From the NCBI RefSeq assembly GCF_014229965.1, contig NZ_JABGBW010000001.1, positions 597,844 to 661,843 on the forward strand: DNA of 64,000 nt, in the 5' to 3' direction. Made by a program: the position numbers and the translations under genes. Below are positions 42,362 to 51,519 of this stretch, piece by piece. Position 1 is the first letter of the stretch. Each line of letters starts with the position of its first letter. The notes beneath the pieces were generated by a model. That model saw only the letters and a list, made by a program, of their open reading frames with translations. It had not been told where the DNA came from and made no database searches. Source of the DNA: Peptostreptococcus canis (GTDB taxonomy: Bacteria > Bacillota > Clostridia > Peptostreptococcales > Peptostreptococcaceae).

Positions 42362-43108
42362 ATGGAGAATAAAGAAAAAAAAGTAGCTATTGTAACTGGT
42401 TCATCTAGAGGAATTGGAAAAGAAATAGCATCAGAATTAGCCAGAAATAATTATAAAGTGCTAATTAATTATAAAAAATCTCAGAGAATAGCCAGTAAAT
42501 TAAAGGAAAAGTTAATTTCTGAAGGATATGATGTGGATATATTTAAAGCGGATGTGTCTAAAAGCAAAGAAGTCGATGAAATGTTTAGGTACTGTTTAGA
42601 AAAGTATGGAACAATTGACTTACTTGTAAATAATGCAGGTGTGAGTTTGGAAGGTTTGATAACAGATGTAACTGAAAAAGAATGGGATAATTTAATTGAT
42701 ACAAATTTAAAGTCCGTTTTTCTTTGTAGTAAAAAAGCATTAAATACAATGATTTCAAATCACAGTGGAAAAATTATAAATATTACATCAATGTGGGGAG
42801 TTGCCGGTGGTTCATGCGAGGTAGTGTACTCAGCTTCAAAAGCGGGAATTATTGGATTTACAAAGGCGTTAGCAAAAGAGGTTGGACCTTCAGGCATTAA
42901 TGTAAATGCTATTGCTCCGGGTGTTATAATGACGGATATGATGGAAAAATTTTCAGACAAGGATATAATGGCTCTAAAAGATGAGACACCTTTAATGAGA
43001 GTTGGTAGCACAGAAGATGTGGCATCACTTGTTGTATATTTGGCATCCGAAAAATCGGATTTTATTACTGGTCAGATAATAGGTGTAAATGGTGGTTTTG
43101 TAATATAG
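42362..43108 (+). CDS. SDR-family oxidoreductase, FabG-like
   Basis: A 248-residue classical short-chain dehydrogenase. The cofactor motif is VTGSSRGIGKE, the structural NNAGVS motif follows, and the catalytic Ser, Tyr and Lys lie in ITSMWGVAGG and VYSASKAG. It resembles 3-oxoacyl-ACP reductase (FabG), and an Arg/Lys-rich segment after the first strand suggests NADPH. It is not in a fatty-acid cluster but interrupts the prkC-rsgA housekeeping order, so the substrate is uncertain. An ATG at 42317 is in frame, but AGAGGAA fits ATG 42362. Confidence 0.88.
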   Translation: MENKEKKVAIVTGSSRGIGKEIASELARNNYKVLINYKKSQRIASKLKEKLISEGYDVDIFKADVSKSKEVDEMFRYCLEKYGTIDLLVNNAGVSLEGLITDVTEKEWDNLIDTNLKSVFLCSKKALNTMISNHSGKIINITSMWGVAGGSCEVVYSASKAGIIGFTKALAKEVGPSGINVNAIAPGVIMTDMMEKFSDKDIMALKDETPLMRVGSTEDVASLVVYLASEKSDFITGQIIGVNGGFVI

Positions 43109-43194
43109 GTAACTTATGGAAAAGTGATGCTAGTTATGATATAATTATTAAGCAATTAAGTTTACTTATTTACTATTTTAGATATGGAGAAAAA

Positions 43195-44091
43195 ATGATA
43201 AAAGGAATAATAATTAAAGCAATAAGTGGCTTTTTTTATGTTGAAATTGGAGAAAAAATTTATGAATGTAAAGCAAGGGGATTGTTTAGAAAAAAGAAAA
43301 TGATACCGCTTGTAGGAGATATTGTTGAAATAAGCGTGGTTGACGAGGAAGAATTAAAGGGGGTTATTGAAAAAATTTATCCTAGAAAAAGCGAATTAGT
43401 CAGACCCCCTGTAGCCAATGTTGATAAGATCATTGTAACTTTTGCTGTCAAGGAACCTAAACCAAATTTGTCTTTGTTAGATAGATTTTTAGTTTTTTCT
43501 GAAAGAGAAGGCTTAGATATTGTGATTCTGTTGACAAAAATAGATCTAGATGAAAATATGGAGATAACGAAATATATTAAAAAAGAGTTTGAAAATGTAG
43601 GTTACAAGGTTATTGAAGTAAGCGTCGAAACAGGAGAAAATATTGACAAAGTGATTTCAGAATTAGAAGGGAAAATATCAGTTTTTGCCGGACAATCCGG
43701 TGTGGGAAAATCAAGCATAATAAATGCTATAGAACCAAACTTTAATTTAAAAACTGCTCAAATATCTCAAAAGCTTGGCAGAGGAAAACATACGACCAGA
43801 CATGCACAATTATACAAAATAGGTAAAAATGCTATAATTGCCGATACACCAGGATTTAGCTCTTTTGACATAAATGATATAGAAGAGGAAGAATTAAAGG
43901 AGTATTTTATAGAATTTAGTCATGGTAATGATAAGTGTCGATTTGGAAGCAAATGTATTCATAGAAACGAACCAGATTGTTGGGTAAAAAAATCGGTAGA
44001 GTCGGGAAAAATATCCAAAAGAAGATACGAAAGTTATTTGCAAATATTAGATGAAATAAACAATATTAAATTAAAAAATTGGAGGAAATAA
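43195..44091 (+). CDS. rsgA: Ribosome small-subunit-dependent GTPase RsgA
   Basis: A 298-residue circularly permuted GTPase for late 30S assembly. An N-terminal OB domain (1-~70) precedes the G domain with permuted motifs: LTKID (G4), then GQSGVGKSS (G1) and DTPGFSS (G3). The C-terminal zinc domain has CRFGSKCIHRNEPDCWVK (Cys-Cys-His-Cys). GGAG precedes the ATG at normal distance. The next gene, rpe, begins 2 nt later with its ribosome site at the rsgA end. Confidence 0.95.
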   Translation: MIKGIIIKAISGFFYVEIGEKIYECKARGLFRKKKMIPLVGDIVEISVVDEEELKGVIEKIYPRKSELVRPPVANVDKIIVTFAVKEPKPNLSLLDRFLVFSEREGLDIVILLTKIDLDENMEITKYIKKEFENVGYKVIEVSVETGENIDKVISELEGKISVFAGQSGVGKSSIINAIEPNFNLKTAQISQKLGRGKHTTRHAQLYKIGKNAIIADTPGFSSFDINDIEEEELKEYFIEFSHGNDKCRFGSKCIHRNEPDCWVKKSVESGKISKRRYESYLQILDEINNIKLKNWRK

Positions 44092-44093
44092 AA

Positions 44094-44750
44094 ATGAAAC
44101 TAGCACCATCAGTTTTATCAGCAGATTTTGCAAGATTGTTGGAAAGTTGTAAAAAAGTCGAAGAAGCAGGATGTGAATACTTGCATCTTGATGTAATGGA
44201 TGGACATTTTGTTCCTAATATCACTTTTGGAGCACCAATCATAAAAAGTATTAGAAAAGAAATAGATATGATTTTTGATGCACATTTGATGATTAGTGAT
44301 CCTGATAAATTTATACCTGATTTGGCTAAGGCTGGATGTGATATAATAACAGTTCATCAAGAAACCTGTATTCATCTTCATAGAACCATACAAAATATCA
44401 AAGCAAACAATATGAAAGCCGGTGTGGTTTTAAATCCCGCAACACCTGTAGATACAATTAAACATATATTACCAGATGTTGATATGGTGTTATTAATGTC
44501 GGTTAATCCGGGATTTGGTGGTCAGAAATTTATTCCGGAAGTATTAAATAAGGTCAAAGAACTGAAAAGAATGATTGAAGAAAAGAATCTGGAGGTTCTT
44601 ATAGAAGTTGATGGTGGGGTTAATTCCAGTAATATAAAATCCCTTGTAGATTCAGGCGCAGATGTATTAGTAGCAGGTTCTGCAATATTTGGAATGGACG
44701 ATATAAATAAAGCAGTACAAGATTTAAGAAATGCTGCACTAGGAAGGTAG
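44094..44750 (+). CDS. rpe: Ribulose-phosphate 3-epimerase
   Basis: A 218-residue TIM-barrel enzyme interconverting ribulose 5-phosphate and xylulose 5-phosphate. Signatures: LAPSVLSADFA, HLDVMDGHFVPNITFG with metal His/Asp, MSVNPGFGGQKF and EVDGGVNSSN. An upstream in-frame ATG at 44079 overlaps rsgA; GGAGG 8 nt before 44094 decides the start. It is followed directly by thiN. Confidence 0.96.
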   Translation: MKLAPSVLSADFARLLESCKKVEEAGCEYLHLDVMDGHFVPNITFGAPIIKSIRKEIDMIFDAHLMISDPDKFIPDLAKAGCDIITVHQETCIHLHRTIQNIKANNMKAGVVLNPATPVDTIKHILPDVDMVLLMSVNPGFGGQKFIPEVLNKVKELKRMIEEKNLEVLIEVDGGVNSSNIKSLVDSGADVLVAGSAIFGMDDINKAVQDLRNAALGR

Positions 44751-45431
44751 TTGATAAGAGTGAGTAATAATTTTATTTCTTCAGAAAAAAGTGCGTGCAT
44801 CATTTTAAATGGGGATATTGATGATTATAAATCACTTAAATTTTATATGAAAAACAACAACTATAATGATATAATTGCAGTTGATGGTGGAGCTAATCAT
44901 TTGTATGAAATAGGAATAATTCCAGATTATATAATTGGAGACTTAGACTCTATAGATGATAAAACAAAAAAATATTATGAAGAAAAAAATGTAATATTTA
45001 GTAAATTTCCATCCAAAAAAGATGAAACTGATGCAGAATTGGCTATTTTAAAAGCAATAAATAACGGTAATTTAAATATTGATATTTTTGCGGGATTAGG
45101 TGGAAGAATTGATCACGAATTAGCTAATATACAACTTTTGTACTTTGTATTAAAGAGAGGGGCTAACGCTAGAATTTTGACTGAATCTGTTGAAATCTAT
45201 ATAATTGAAAATGGCGACTTAACTATAAATGGAAAGACGGGAGATATTATATCTGTACTTCCTTTGAAAGGAGATGCAAAAGGTGTAACGTTGAAAAACC
45301 TGGAGTATCCTTTAAATGAATTTGATTTTGAGTACTCAATCACCAGAGGAATTTCTAATGTAATGCTAAATGATCACTGTTATATCGAGGTAAAGGATGG
45401 AAGTATAGTAGTAATAAAAGTAAAAAAATAG
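44751..45431 (+). CDS. thiN: Thiamine pyrophosphokinase
   Basis: A 226-residue enzyme making thiamine pyrophosphate from thiamine and ATP. N-terminal landmarks are AVDGGANHLYEIGIIPDYIIGDLDSID, quoted in parts as VDGGANHLY and GDLDSID; later KDETDAELA and GGRIDHELANIQLL. The start is probably TTG 44751, right after the rpe stop with AGGA 6 nt ahead; GTG 44760 is the alternative. The rsgA-rpe-thiN order is conserved in Firmicutes. With no thiamine synthesis gene here, salvage is suggested. Confidence 0.93.
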   Translation: MIRVSNNFISSEKSACIILNGDIDDYKSLKFYMKNNNYNDIIAVDGGANHLYEIGIIPDYIIGDLDSIDDKTKKYYEEKNVIFSKFPSKKDETDAELAILKAINNGNLNIDIFAGLGGRIDHELANIQLLYFVLKRGANARILTESVEIYIIENGDLTINGKTGDIISVLPLKGDAKGVTLKNLEYPLNEFDFEYSITRGISNVMLNDHCYIEVKDGSIVVIKVKK

Positions 45432-45540
45432 TGTAAAAATTAATAAAATATTAAGAAAATATAAAGATTATTAAAAATAAGCTAAAATCTATTAAACTGA
45501 TATGAAATATGAAGTAAAATACATATATAGGATTTTTTAA

Positions 45541-45563
45541 GAGGAGTCAAGTTTTGACTCCTC
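45541..45563. promoter_or_regulatory. Perfect 10-bp hairpin/inverted repeat before the two-component operon
   Basis: GAGGAGTCAA (45541-45550) and TTGACTCCTC (45554-45563), 3-nt loop, 53 nt before the response-regulator ATG. No T-run follows on the plus strand. It could be an operator for the response regulator or an mRNA hairpin. Confidence 0.5.
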
Positions 45564-45615
45564 AAATTAAAATGAAATTATTATGATTTTTATGTCATTA
45601 AGAATGGAGGCAAGA

Positions 45616-46326
45616 ATGAAATCTTATAATATTTTAGTAGTTGAAGATGAGAAAGAAATTGCAGATGCAATAGAAATTTATTTGTTAAATCAAGGATATA
45701 ATGTCGTTAAGGCATATAATGGTGAAGAGGGTCTTAAAGTAGTTGAAAATAATGAAATTCATCTTGCTATAATTGATTTAATGATGCCTGTAATGGATGG
45801 GGCATCAATGATTATTAAATTAAGAGAGAAATATGATTTTCCGGTGATTATTTTATCTGCAAAAAATGAAGAAGTTGATAAGATTCTTGGACTTAATATT
45901 GGTGCTGATGATTATGTAAATAAACCGTTTAAACCATTAGAGTTATTGGCAAGAGTCAATTCGCAACTTAGAAGATATACAAAATATTTAAATTTATCAG
46001 AAGGAAGTAACATTTCACAAGATGAAAATGTGCACGTAATAGGTGGACTCGAATTAGATGAAAATACTAGGACTGTATCGGTTGACGGAAATCTGGTAAA
46101 AGTAACACCTATAGAATTTAAAATTTTAAATCTTTTGATGAAAAATCCAGGAAAAGTATTTTCTTCTGAGGAAATATATGAAACTGTTTGGAATGAATGT
46201 GCCATTAATACAGATACCGTGATGGTACATGTAAGAAATATCAGAGAAAAAATAGAAATTGATTCTAAGAATCCTAAATACCTAAAGGTGGTGTGGGGAG
46301 TTGGATACAAAATTGATAAAATTTAG
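45616..46326 (+). CDS. OmpR/PhoB-family response regulator
   Basis: A 236-residue regulator. The receiver domain (NILVVEDEKEI) has the phosphoacceptor Asp in LAIIDLMMPVMDG, the conserved Thr/Ser position in ILSAK and the Lys in NKPFKPLEL. The C-terminal winged helix ends VRNIREKIEIDSKNPKYLKVV-type signature and GVGYKID. GGAGG 5 nt before ATG 45616 overrules the earlier ATG at 45583. It overlaps the sensor kinase by 26 nt. No target can be deduced. Confidence 0.94.
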   Translation: MKSYNILVVEDEKEIADAIEIYLLNQGYNVVKAYNGEEGLKVVENNEIHLAIIDLMMPVMDGASMIIKLREKYDFPVIILSAKNEEVDKILGLNIGADDYVNKPFKPLELLARVNSQLRRYTKYLNLSEGSNISQDENVHVIGGLELDENTRTVSVDGNLVKVTPIEFKILNLLMKNPGKVFSSEEIYETVWNECAINTDTVMVHVRNIREKIEIDSKNPKYLKVVWGVGYKIDKI

Positions 46327-48706
46327 TAATAAAAAAAATAGTATTAAAATTTTTATTTTTATTTCAATACTTATGATGGCTATACTTATGGTAAGTAGAT
46401 ACAATATTGTAGAAAGTGAATTTAACAAGAACAAGAAAAATCCATTTGAAACAAAAGAATTTGCATCAGATATTTATTATTCTAACTATTATCTATATTA
46501 TAAAAGCTATCAAATGGAGAGAAATAGATTGATAAAGCCATCCGATTTATTTTTATCTGATGACACAATTGAAACTATGATCGACAATATGGATACAGAG
46601 TATTATTCAAGCTCTATTGATTCAGAAAAAATAAAAACATCATTTAATAATGCGTTTAACAAATTAGGCAAATTTTTATATAAATCCGATGGAAATATAA
46701 AGTTTCATTCTGAAAATATAGAATCCGGTTTTAGTATATCAAACTTTGGATTCAGAAATGACATGAAAACCATATTGAATTATAATAAATATATACTTAG
46801 TGGAGAAAGTGATTTTGTTGATGGTAAAAATAAAAGTTTAGAAAATGAAAGTATCAAAAAAGAAAAAATTGTAAAAGAGTATAATGAATTTCAAAAAGAT
46901 ATAAAAAGCAATTTTTTGACCTATTTAGTGATAGAATTTGATAGTTTAGGAAAATATAATTTATTATATTGTCATGGTATTAATAAAGATATGATAAATA
47001 ACTATTTATTGGAGTTAGATGCAGGCAAAAATTTAAATGAAGTATATTCAATGACAGATGAAAATGCGACAGATTTTTCAAATTACAAAGTTGAATCAAT
47101 AAAAAATATGAGATATACATTTGCGATTCCGAATTCAATTCTGAATAATGTGTACTCTAAAAATGATTCAATCAGTGAATATATAAATAAATCAGAAAGA
47201 AATTATTTTGCATCAATAGAAAAACTTGCGAGAATTATAATTTTGACAATTGCTATGGGAGCTTTTTTGCTATCTGTAGAAATGATAAGAAAATTTAGAT
47301 TTATAAAAACTTTAATGATGTTGCCATTTGAATTTATTTTGGGAATAACCTTTTTTTTGTATTATTCTATTTTTAATGATGATATTTCAATTAGAATGGT
47401 CAGAGAAACTATTACAGGGAATCTGTTAAAAATAGTTATAAATAATGGTATTCCAAAAGAATTAGCAAATTATTCGGTTTTATTGATAAATATAGGATAC
47501 TGGTTTATTTTATTCATAGTAGCATTTGCAATAGTATGTATGATAAAAATAATAGTAGAAACGAGTATTTCTGAATATTTTAAGAATAAGAGTTTGATTA
47601 TTTCATTTGCGAATTTTGTATATAAAAATGTGTCTAAATTGATATATAAAACTTTAAACGTAGACCTTAGTAAAAGATATAACAGATTATTTTTTATAGG
47701 CATAATAATTATTATCACAGGAGCTGTTATTTTACCGATTATTGATATTTCCGATATTTTATTGTGGCTATTATTAACACTTCTTTATATAGTAGTAATT
47801 ACTATTTATATAAAAGTTGTCAGTAAGGAGATTAAGAGGGGTAAAGCAGATTATGAAGAGTTGTTAATTTTGACAAAAGATATTGCTGATGGAAATTTAG
47901 ATAAAGACATAATGAATGTTGATACGGGTATTTATGATGAGATTAAATTACAGCTGTATCATATTCAGCAAGCGTATAAAAAATCAATAGAAGAGGAAAT
48001 CAAAAGTCAAAGAATGAAAAGTGAGTTGATTTCCAATATTTCACACGATTTAAAAACGCCGTTGACCTCGATTATTTCATATGCTGATATCTTAAAATAT
48101 ATGGAAACCTCAGAAGAGACTTCTAGGTATATTGACACCATATATAGAAAGTCTGAAAGACTAAGAGTTTTGATTGATGATATGTTTGAAATATCAAAAG
48201 CTCAAACCGGGAATATAAAACTCGAATTCAATCAAATAGATATAGTGAGATTAATGGAGCAAAGTATTTTTGAATTAAAGGATCGTTTAGTGCAAAGGAG
48301 AATAACATTAAAAACAAAGTTTCCTAAAGAAAAAACGATTTTGTACCTGGATGGAGAAAAAACATATAGGATTTTTGAAAATCTTATAGTAAACATAGCG
48401 AAGTATGCGTTGGAAAATTCAAGAGCATATATTGAGATAGTGGATAAAGGAGACAATGTTGAAATAATATTTAAAAATATTTCTGAAACAGAAATAGATT
48501 ATGAAGTCCAAGATATTATGGAAAGGTTTAAACGTGGTGATAAATCCAGAAGTTCAGAAGGATTTGGACTGGGAATTTCAATTGCTAAAAGTTATATAGA
48601 GGCTCAAGGTGGGACTTTGGATGTATTTTTAGATGGAGACTTATTTAAATCGGTAGTAACATTTCCAAAAGAAATAAAATTTGATGAAGATGAAAAACAG
48701 AATTAA
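46301..48706 (+). CDS. Large multi-pass sensor histidine kinase
   Basis: An ~800-residue sensor kinase. One N-terminal helix (~14-33) precedes a ~275-residue extracytoplasmic region, then about five further membrane helices (~312-510), a HAMP-like linker (YEELLILTKDIADGNLDKDI), HisKA with ISNISHDLKTPLTS (His 582) and an HATPase domain with an N box ENLIVNIAKYA and G box GFGLGISIAKSY. The mix of one big outer domain and a multi-helix block is unusual. The start is probably TTG 46301, with AAAGGTGG 9 nt upstream inside the regulator gene; TTG 46313 is possible. The signal is unknown. Confidence 0.9.
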   Translation: MDTKLIKFSNKKNSIKIFIFISILMMAILMVSRYNIVESEFNKNKKNPFETKEFASDIYYSNYYLYYKSYQMERNRLIKPSDLFLSDDTIETMIDNMDTEYYSSSIDSEKIKTSFNNAFNKLGKFLYKSDGNIKFHSENIESGFSISNFGFRNDMKTILNYNKYILSGESDFVDGKNKSLENESIKKEKIVKEYNEFQKDIKSNFLTYLVIEFDSLGKYNLLYCHGINKDMINNYLLELDAGKNLNEVYSMTDENATDFSNYKVESIKNMRYTFAIPNSILNNVYSKNDSISEYINKSERNYFASIEKLARIIILTIAMGAFLLSVEMIRKFRFIKTLMMLPFEFILGITFFLYYSIFNDDISIRMVRETITGNLLKIVINNGIPKELANYSVLLINIGYWFILFIVAFAIVCMIKIIVETSISEYFKNKSLIISFANFVYKNVSKLIYKTLNVDLSKRYNRLFFIGIIIIITGAVILPIIDISDILLWLLLTLLYIVVITIYIKVVSKEIKRGKADYEELLILTKDIADGNLDKDIMNVDTGIYDEIKLQLYHIQQAYKKSIEEEIKSQRMKSELISNISHDLKTPLTSIISYADILKYMETSEETSRYIDTIYRKSERLRVLIDDMFEISKAQTGNIKLEFNQIDIVRLMEQSIFELKDRLVQRRITLKTKFPKEKTILYLDGEKTYRIFENLIVNIAKYALENSRAYIEIVDKGDNVEIIFKNISETEIDYEVQDIMERFKRGDKSRSSEGFGLGISIAKSYIEAQGGTLDVFLDGDLFKSVVTFPKEIKFDEDEKQN

Positions 48707-48747
48707 GAATTAGTTTCTATAATAGCCACCTAGGCAAATAAATAGTT

Positions 48748-48812
48748 AAGAAGCTCTATTTGAGGAGAATTTTATCAAATTTCTTCTACAGATATAGAGC
48801 TTCTTGATTTTT
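48748..48812 (+). terminator. Intrinsic terminator after the two-component operon
   Basis: AAGAAGCTCTAT (48748-48759) and ATAGAGCTTCTT (48794-48805), with inner pairing, then GATTTTTT. Confidence 0.85.
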
Positions 48813-48921
48813 TATTTTGTTATAAATAGAATCATTTTATAAATATAAATCTATATTTATATATTAGATGTTTATCATTTTTGGTGTCAAACTGGTGTTT
48901 AAAATGCATATGAAAATTATG

Positions 48922-48952
48922 GAATAAAAAAAGATGTCCCGATTGAGACATC
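48922..48952 (-). terminator. Intrinsic terminator of rpmB (minus strand)
   Basis: On the minus strand GATGTC (48952-48947) and GACATC (48938-48933) are followed by a run of T. Confidence 0.8.
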
Positions 48953-48964
48953 AATTTATTTTCT

Positions 48965-49153
48965 TTATGCTCTTTCAACTTTTCCTGAACGTAAGCATCT
49001 TGTACATACAGAAACTCTCTTTGGAGTACCATTTTCCATAACTCTTACATTTCTTAAGTTTGCTGACCAAGTTCTTTTATTGTGCTTGTTAGAATGAGAT
49101 ACCTGATTTCCAGATACTTTACCTTTACCGCACACACTACATACTCTTGACAT
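48965..49153 (-). CDS. rpmB: 50S ribosomal protein L28
   Basis: A 62-residue basic ribosomal protein: SRVCSVCGKGKVSGNQVSHS at the start and VSVCTRCLRSGKV near the end. It is the four-cysteine zinc-binding (C+) form, with CSVC and CTRC pairs, so zinc-dependent L28 is used. AAGGAGG precedes the ATG on the minus strand. It is divergent from asp23, the classical Firmicute arrangement, with back-to-back promoters in between. Confidence 0.97.
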   Translation of the reverse strand: MSRVCSVCGKGKVSGNQVSHSNKHNKRTWSANLRNVRVMENGTPKRVSVCTRCLRSGKVERA

Positions 49154-49200
49154 AATGCCACCTCCTTAATAATAAGATATTAAGCCTAAAAACATATTTA

Positions 49201-49229
49201 ATGATATCATAGTGAATTGAAAAAATCAA
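49201..49229 (-). promoter_or_regulatory. Promoter of rpmB
   Basis: On the minus strand TTGATT (49229-49224), a 17-nt spacer and TATCAT (49206-49201) with a TGA extended -10. Confidence 0.7.
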
Positions 49230-49237
49230 GTAAAAAA

Positions 49238-49266
49238 TTGCAATTGATAGTTTTTTTTTGTATAAT
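49238..49266 (+). promoter_or_regulatory. Promoter of the asp23-fakA operon
   Basis: TTGCAA (49238-49243), a 17-nt spacer and TATAAT (49261-49266). Its -35 is 8 bp from that of rpmB, so both promoters compete for the same face. Predicted leader ~145 nt. Confidence 0.7.
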
Positions 49267-49417
49267 ATACTGTATAGTATTATGTCCATCAGAAATATAT
49301 TAAAATATTAAGAATAAATTCAGAGTTTTGAGGTATATTATAACTATTAGTATATAAAAATGGATTTAACGATTATTGTAATTATACATTATAATTATAT
49401 ACATTAGGAGGTAGAAT

Positions 49418-49768
49418 ATGAGTTCAGTTTTAAATAACAAATTAGGAAAAATAGAAATAGATAAACATGTTCTTGCGCAACTAACATATAAGGCTGCCAT
49501 GGAAAGTTATGGTTTAGTAGGGTTTTCATCTAAATCAAAAGGAATAGTTGAATTATTAAAAGGAGAAAATGCCACAAAAGGTGTAAATATATTAGAGTTA
49601 GGTGAAGATCTTGTGGATATTGAAATATTTGTAATCCTTCAGTATGGAACTAATATAACTACTGTTGCTAATAATATAATAGAAAGAATAAAGTACACTG
49701 TTGAAACTTACTCTGGAATAAAAATTAATCAGATAACTGTTAGTGTTCAGGGAATTAGGGTCAAGTAA
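49418..49768 (+). CDS. Asp23/Gls24 family protein (YloU-like)
   Basis: A 116-residue small cytoplasmic protein with KLGKIEIDKHVLAQLTYKAA (first 20 shown) and the C-terminal INQITVSVQGIRV typical of the Asp23 family. Homologues sit directly upstream of the DAK2/FakA gene; in staphylococci Asp23 proteins form a membrane-linked envelope-stress cluster. The gap to fakA is 15 nt. AGGAGG precedes the ATG. Confidence 0.9.
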   Translation: MSSVLNNKLGKIEIDKHVLAQLTYKAAMESYGLVGFSSKSKGIVELLKGENATKGVNILELGEDLVDIEIFVILQYGTNITTVANNIIERIKYTVETYSGIKINQITVSVQGIRVK

Positions 49769-49783
49769 TCAGGAGGAAAAATA

Positions 49784-51445
49784 ATGAAACAAACTATAAA
49801 TGGAAATTTATTTAGGGAGATGTTTATCTCTGGTGCAAATAATCTTCAAAACAATAAGGATTTAATTGATAAGTTAAATGTATTCCCTGTACCGGATGGA
49901 GATACCGGTACAAATATGTCACTTACGATTGCTTCAGCGATAAAAGAACTAAATAAAGTGAATAGTGACAGTATAGAGGAAATAGGAAAGTCACTTTCTA
50001 AAGGTTCTCTGATGGGAGCTAGAGGTAATTCTGGAGTTATTTTATCACAAATTATAAGAGGAATTGCCAAATCAGTAGAAGGTAAAAATGAACTTACTAT
50101 AGATGATTTTGCAAAAGCTCTTAAATCAGGTTCAGATACAGCATATAAGGCTGTTATAAAGCCTATTGAAGGAACCATACTTACAGTCGTAAGAGAATCA
50201 GGAGAATTTGCTATAAAAAATTCTAAAAAGAGCAGTAGTTTTATTGATTTTCTGGAATTGATAGTCATAGAAGCCAATAAATCATTAGATAGGACACCAG
50301 ATTTATTAAAAAATTTGAAAGATGCTGGAGTGGTTGATTCAGGTGGTAAAGGTTTAGTATGTCTTTATGAAGGAATGTTATCGGCGATTAAAGGTAAAGT
50401 GGTTGAATTGAAATCTGGAAACGGAGTGACTACAACAAGTTCACCAGTTGGAGTCCCAAGTGAAAATGTTAGAGATGTAGATATAAAGTTTGGATATTGT
50501 ACTGAATTTATACTTGAGTCAGACACTGCCAATCCTGACGAAATAAGAGATATAATGTTGAAGTATGGAGATAGTTTAGTAGTTGTTGGATATGATGGTG
50601 TAGTAAAAGTTCATGTACATTCAAATGAACCGGGAACTGTATTGCAAGAGGCATTGAAATATGGTCAATTATTAACAATAAAGATTGAAAATATGAGAGT
50701 ACAACATGAAAATCAAATAATACCTGATGAAGAACAGGAAGAACATATTGAAAGTGCAAGTGAAGGATTTGTATTAAATGAGGAAAAGAAACCTTATGGA
50801 TTTATCACTACTACAATGGGAAGAGGTCTTGCTGATATTTTTGATGGATTGGGTGTCGATATAGTAATTGAAGGTGGTCAAACTATGAATCCATCTACAG
50901 AAGACTTTATGAATGCAATCAATATGATAAATGCAGATGATATATATATATTGCCTAACAATGGTAATGTGATAATGGCTGCAAATCAGGCAAAGGAAAT
51001 ATCTGAAAAAAGTATACATGTAGTTCCAACAAAAAACATTCCTCAAGGAATAGGATGTTTAGTTGCATTTGATCCGGATTCAGATGCTAAGACTAATATG
51101 GAGAATTTCTCAGATGCGCTTGAAAATATTAAGTCTGGAGAAATTACTTTTGCTGTCAGAGATACAATAATGGATGGAATAGAAGTCAATGAAAATGATA
51201 TTATAGGTATAACAGGAAAAAAATTGGTATCTTCAGGAAAAAATCTTAATGAAGTAACAAAAAATGTGATTAAAGAAATGATAGATGAAGATTCAGATAT
51301 AGTAACATTGTATTATGGTGAAGATGTAGAAGAAGATGATGCCAGATTATTTGCTGAGATAATACAGGATGAGTTTGAAGATGTCGATGTAGAATTATAC
51401 TATGGAGGACAACCACTTTATTACTATTTAATTTCGGTTGAGTAA
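49784..51445 (+). CDS. fakA: Fatty acid kinase catalytic subunit FakA (DAK2/DegV-like)
   Basis: A 553-residue protein (YloV family). The N-terminal DhaL-like kinase domain has PVPDGDTGTNMS for ADP-metal binding and GARGNSGVILSQI (~residue 77). A middle domain carries DIKFGYCTEFIL and VHVHSNEPG, and the C-terminal DAK1_2/DegV-like domain starts about residue 330. FakA phosphorylates fatty acids presented by a FakB (DegV) protein, giving acyl phosphate for PlsY; PlsX (61066) interconverts the same acyl phosphate with acyl-ACP. No FakB is in the window. Confidence 0.92.
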   Translation: MKQTINGNLFREMFISGANNLQNNKDLIDKLNVFPVPDGDTGTNMSLTIASAIKELNKVNSDSIEEIGKSLSKGSLMGARGNSGVILSQIIRGIAKSVEGKNELTIDDFAKALKSGSDTAYKAVIKPIEGTILTVVRESGEFAIKNSKKSSSFIDFLELIVIEANKSLDRTPDLLKNLKDAGVVDSGGKGLVCLYEGMLSAIKGKVVELKSGNGVTTTSSPVGVPSENVRDVDIKFGYCTEFILESDTANPDEIRDIMLKYGDSLVVVGYDGVVKVHVHSNEPGTVLQEALKYGQLLTIKIENMRVQHENQIIPDEEQEEHIESASEGFVLNEEKKPYGFITTTMGRGLADIFDGLGVDIVIEGGQTMNPSTEDFMNAINMINADDIYILPNNGNVIMAANQAKEISEKSIHVVPTKNIPQGIGCLVAFDPDSDAKTNMENFSDALENIKSGEITFAVRDTIMDGIEVNENDIIGITGKKLVSSGKNLNEVTKNVIKEMIDEDSDIVTLYYGEDVEEDDARLFAEIIQDEFEDVDVELYYGGQPLYYYLISVE

Positions 51446-51463
51446 AGTTTAGTAAATTAGTTT

Positions 51464-51493
51464 TAGGAGAGGATGTAATCTTCTCCTTTTTTA
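51464..51493 (+). terminator. Intrinsic terminator after fakA
   Basis: AGGAGA (51465-51470) pairs with TCTCCT (51482-51487), followed by a T-run. It lies before recG. Confidence 0.75.
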
Positions 51494-51519
51494 TTAATAT
51501 TGAATGAGGCGGTGAGAAA

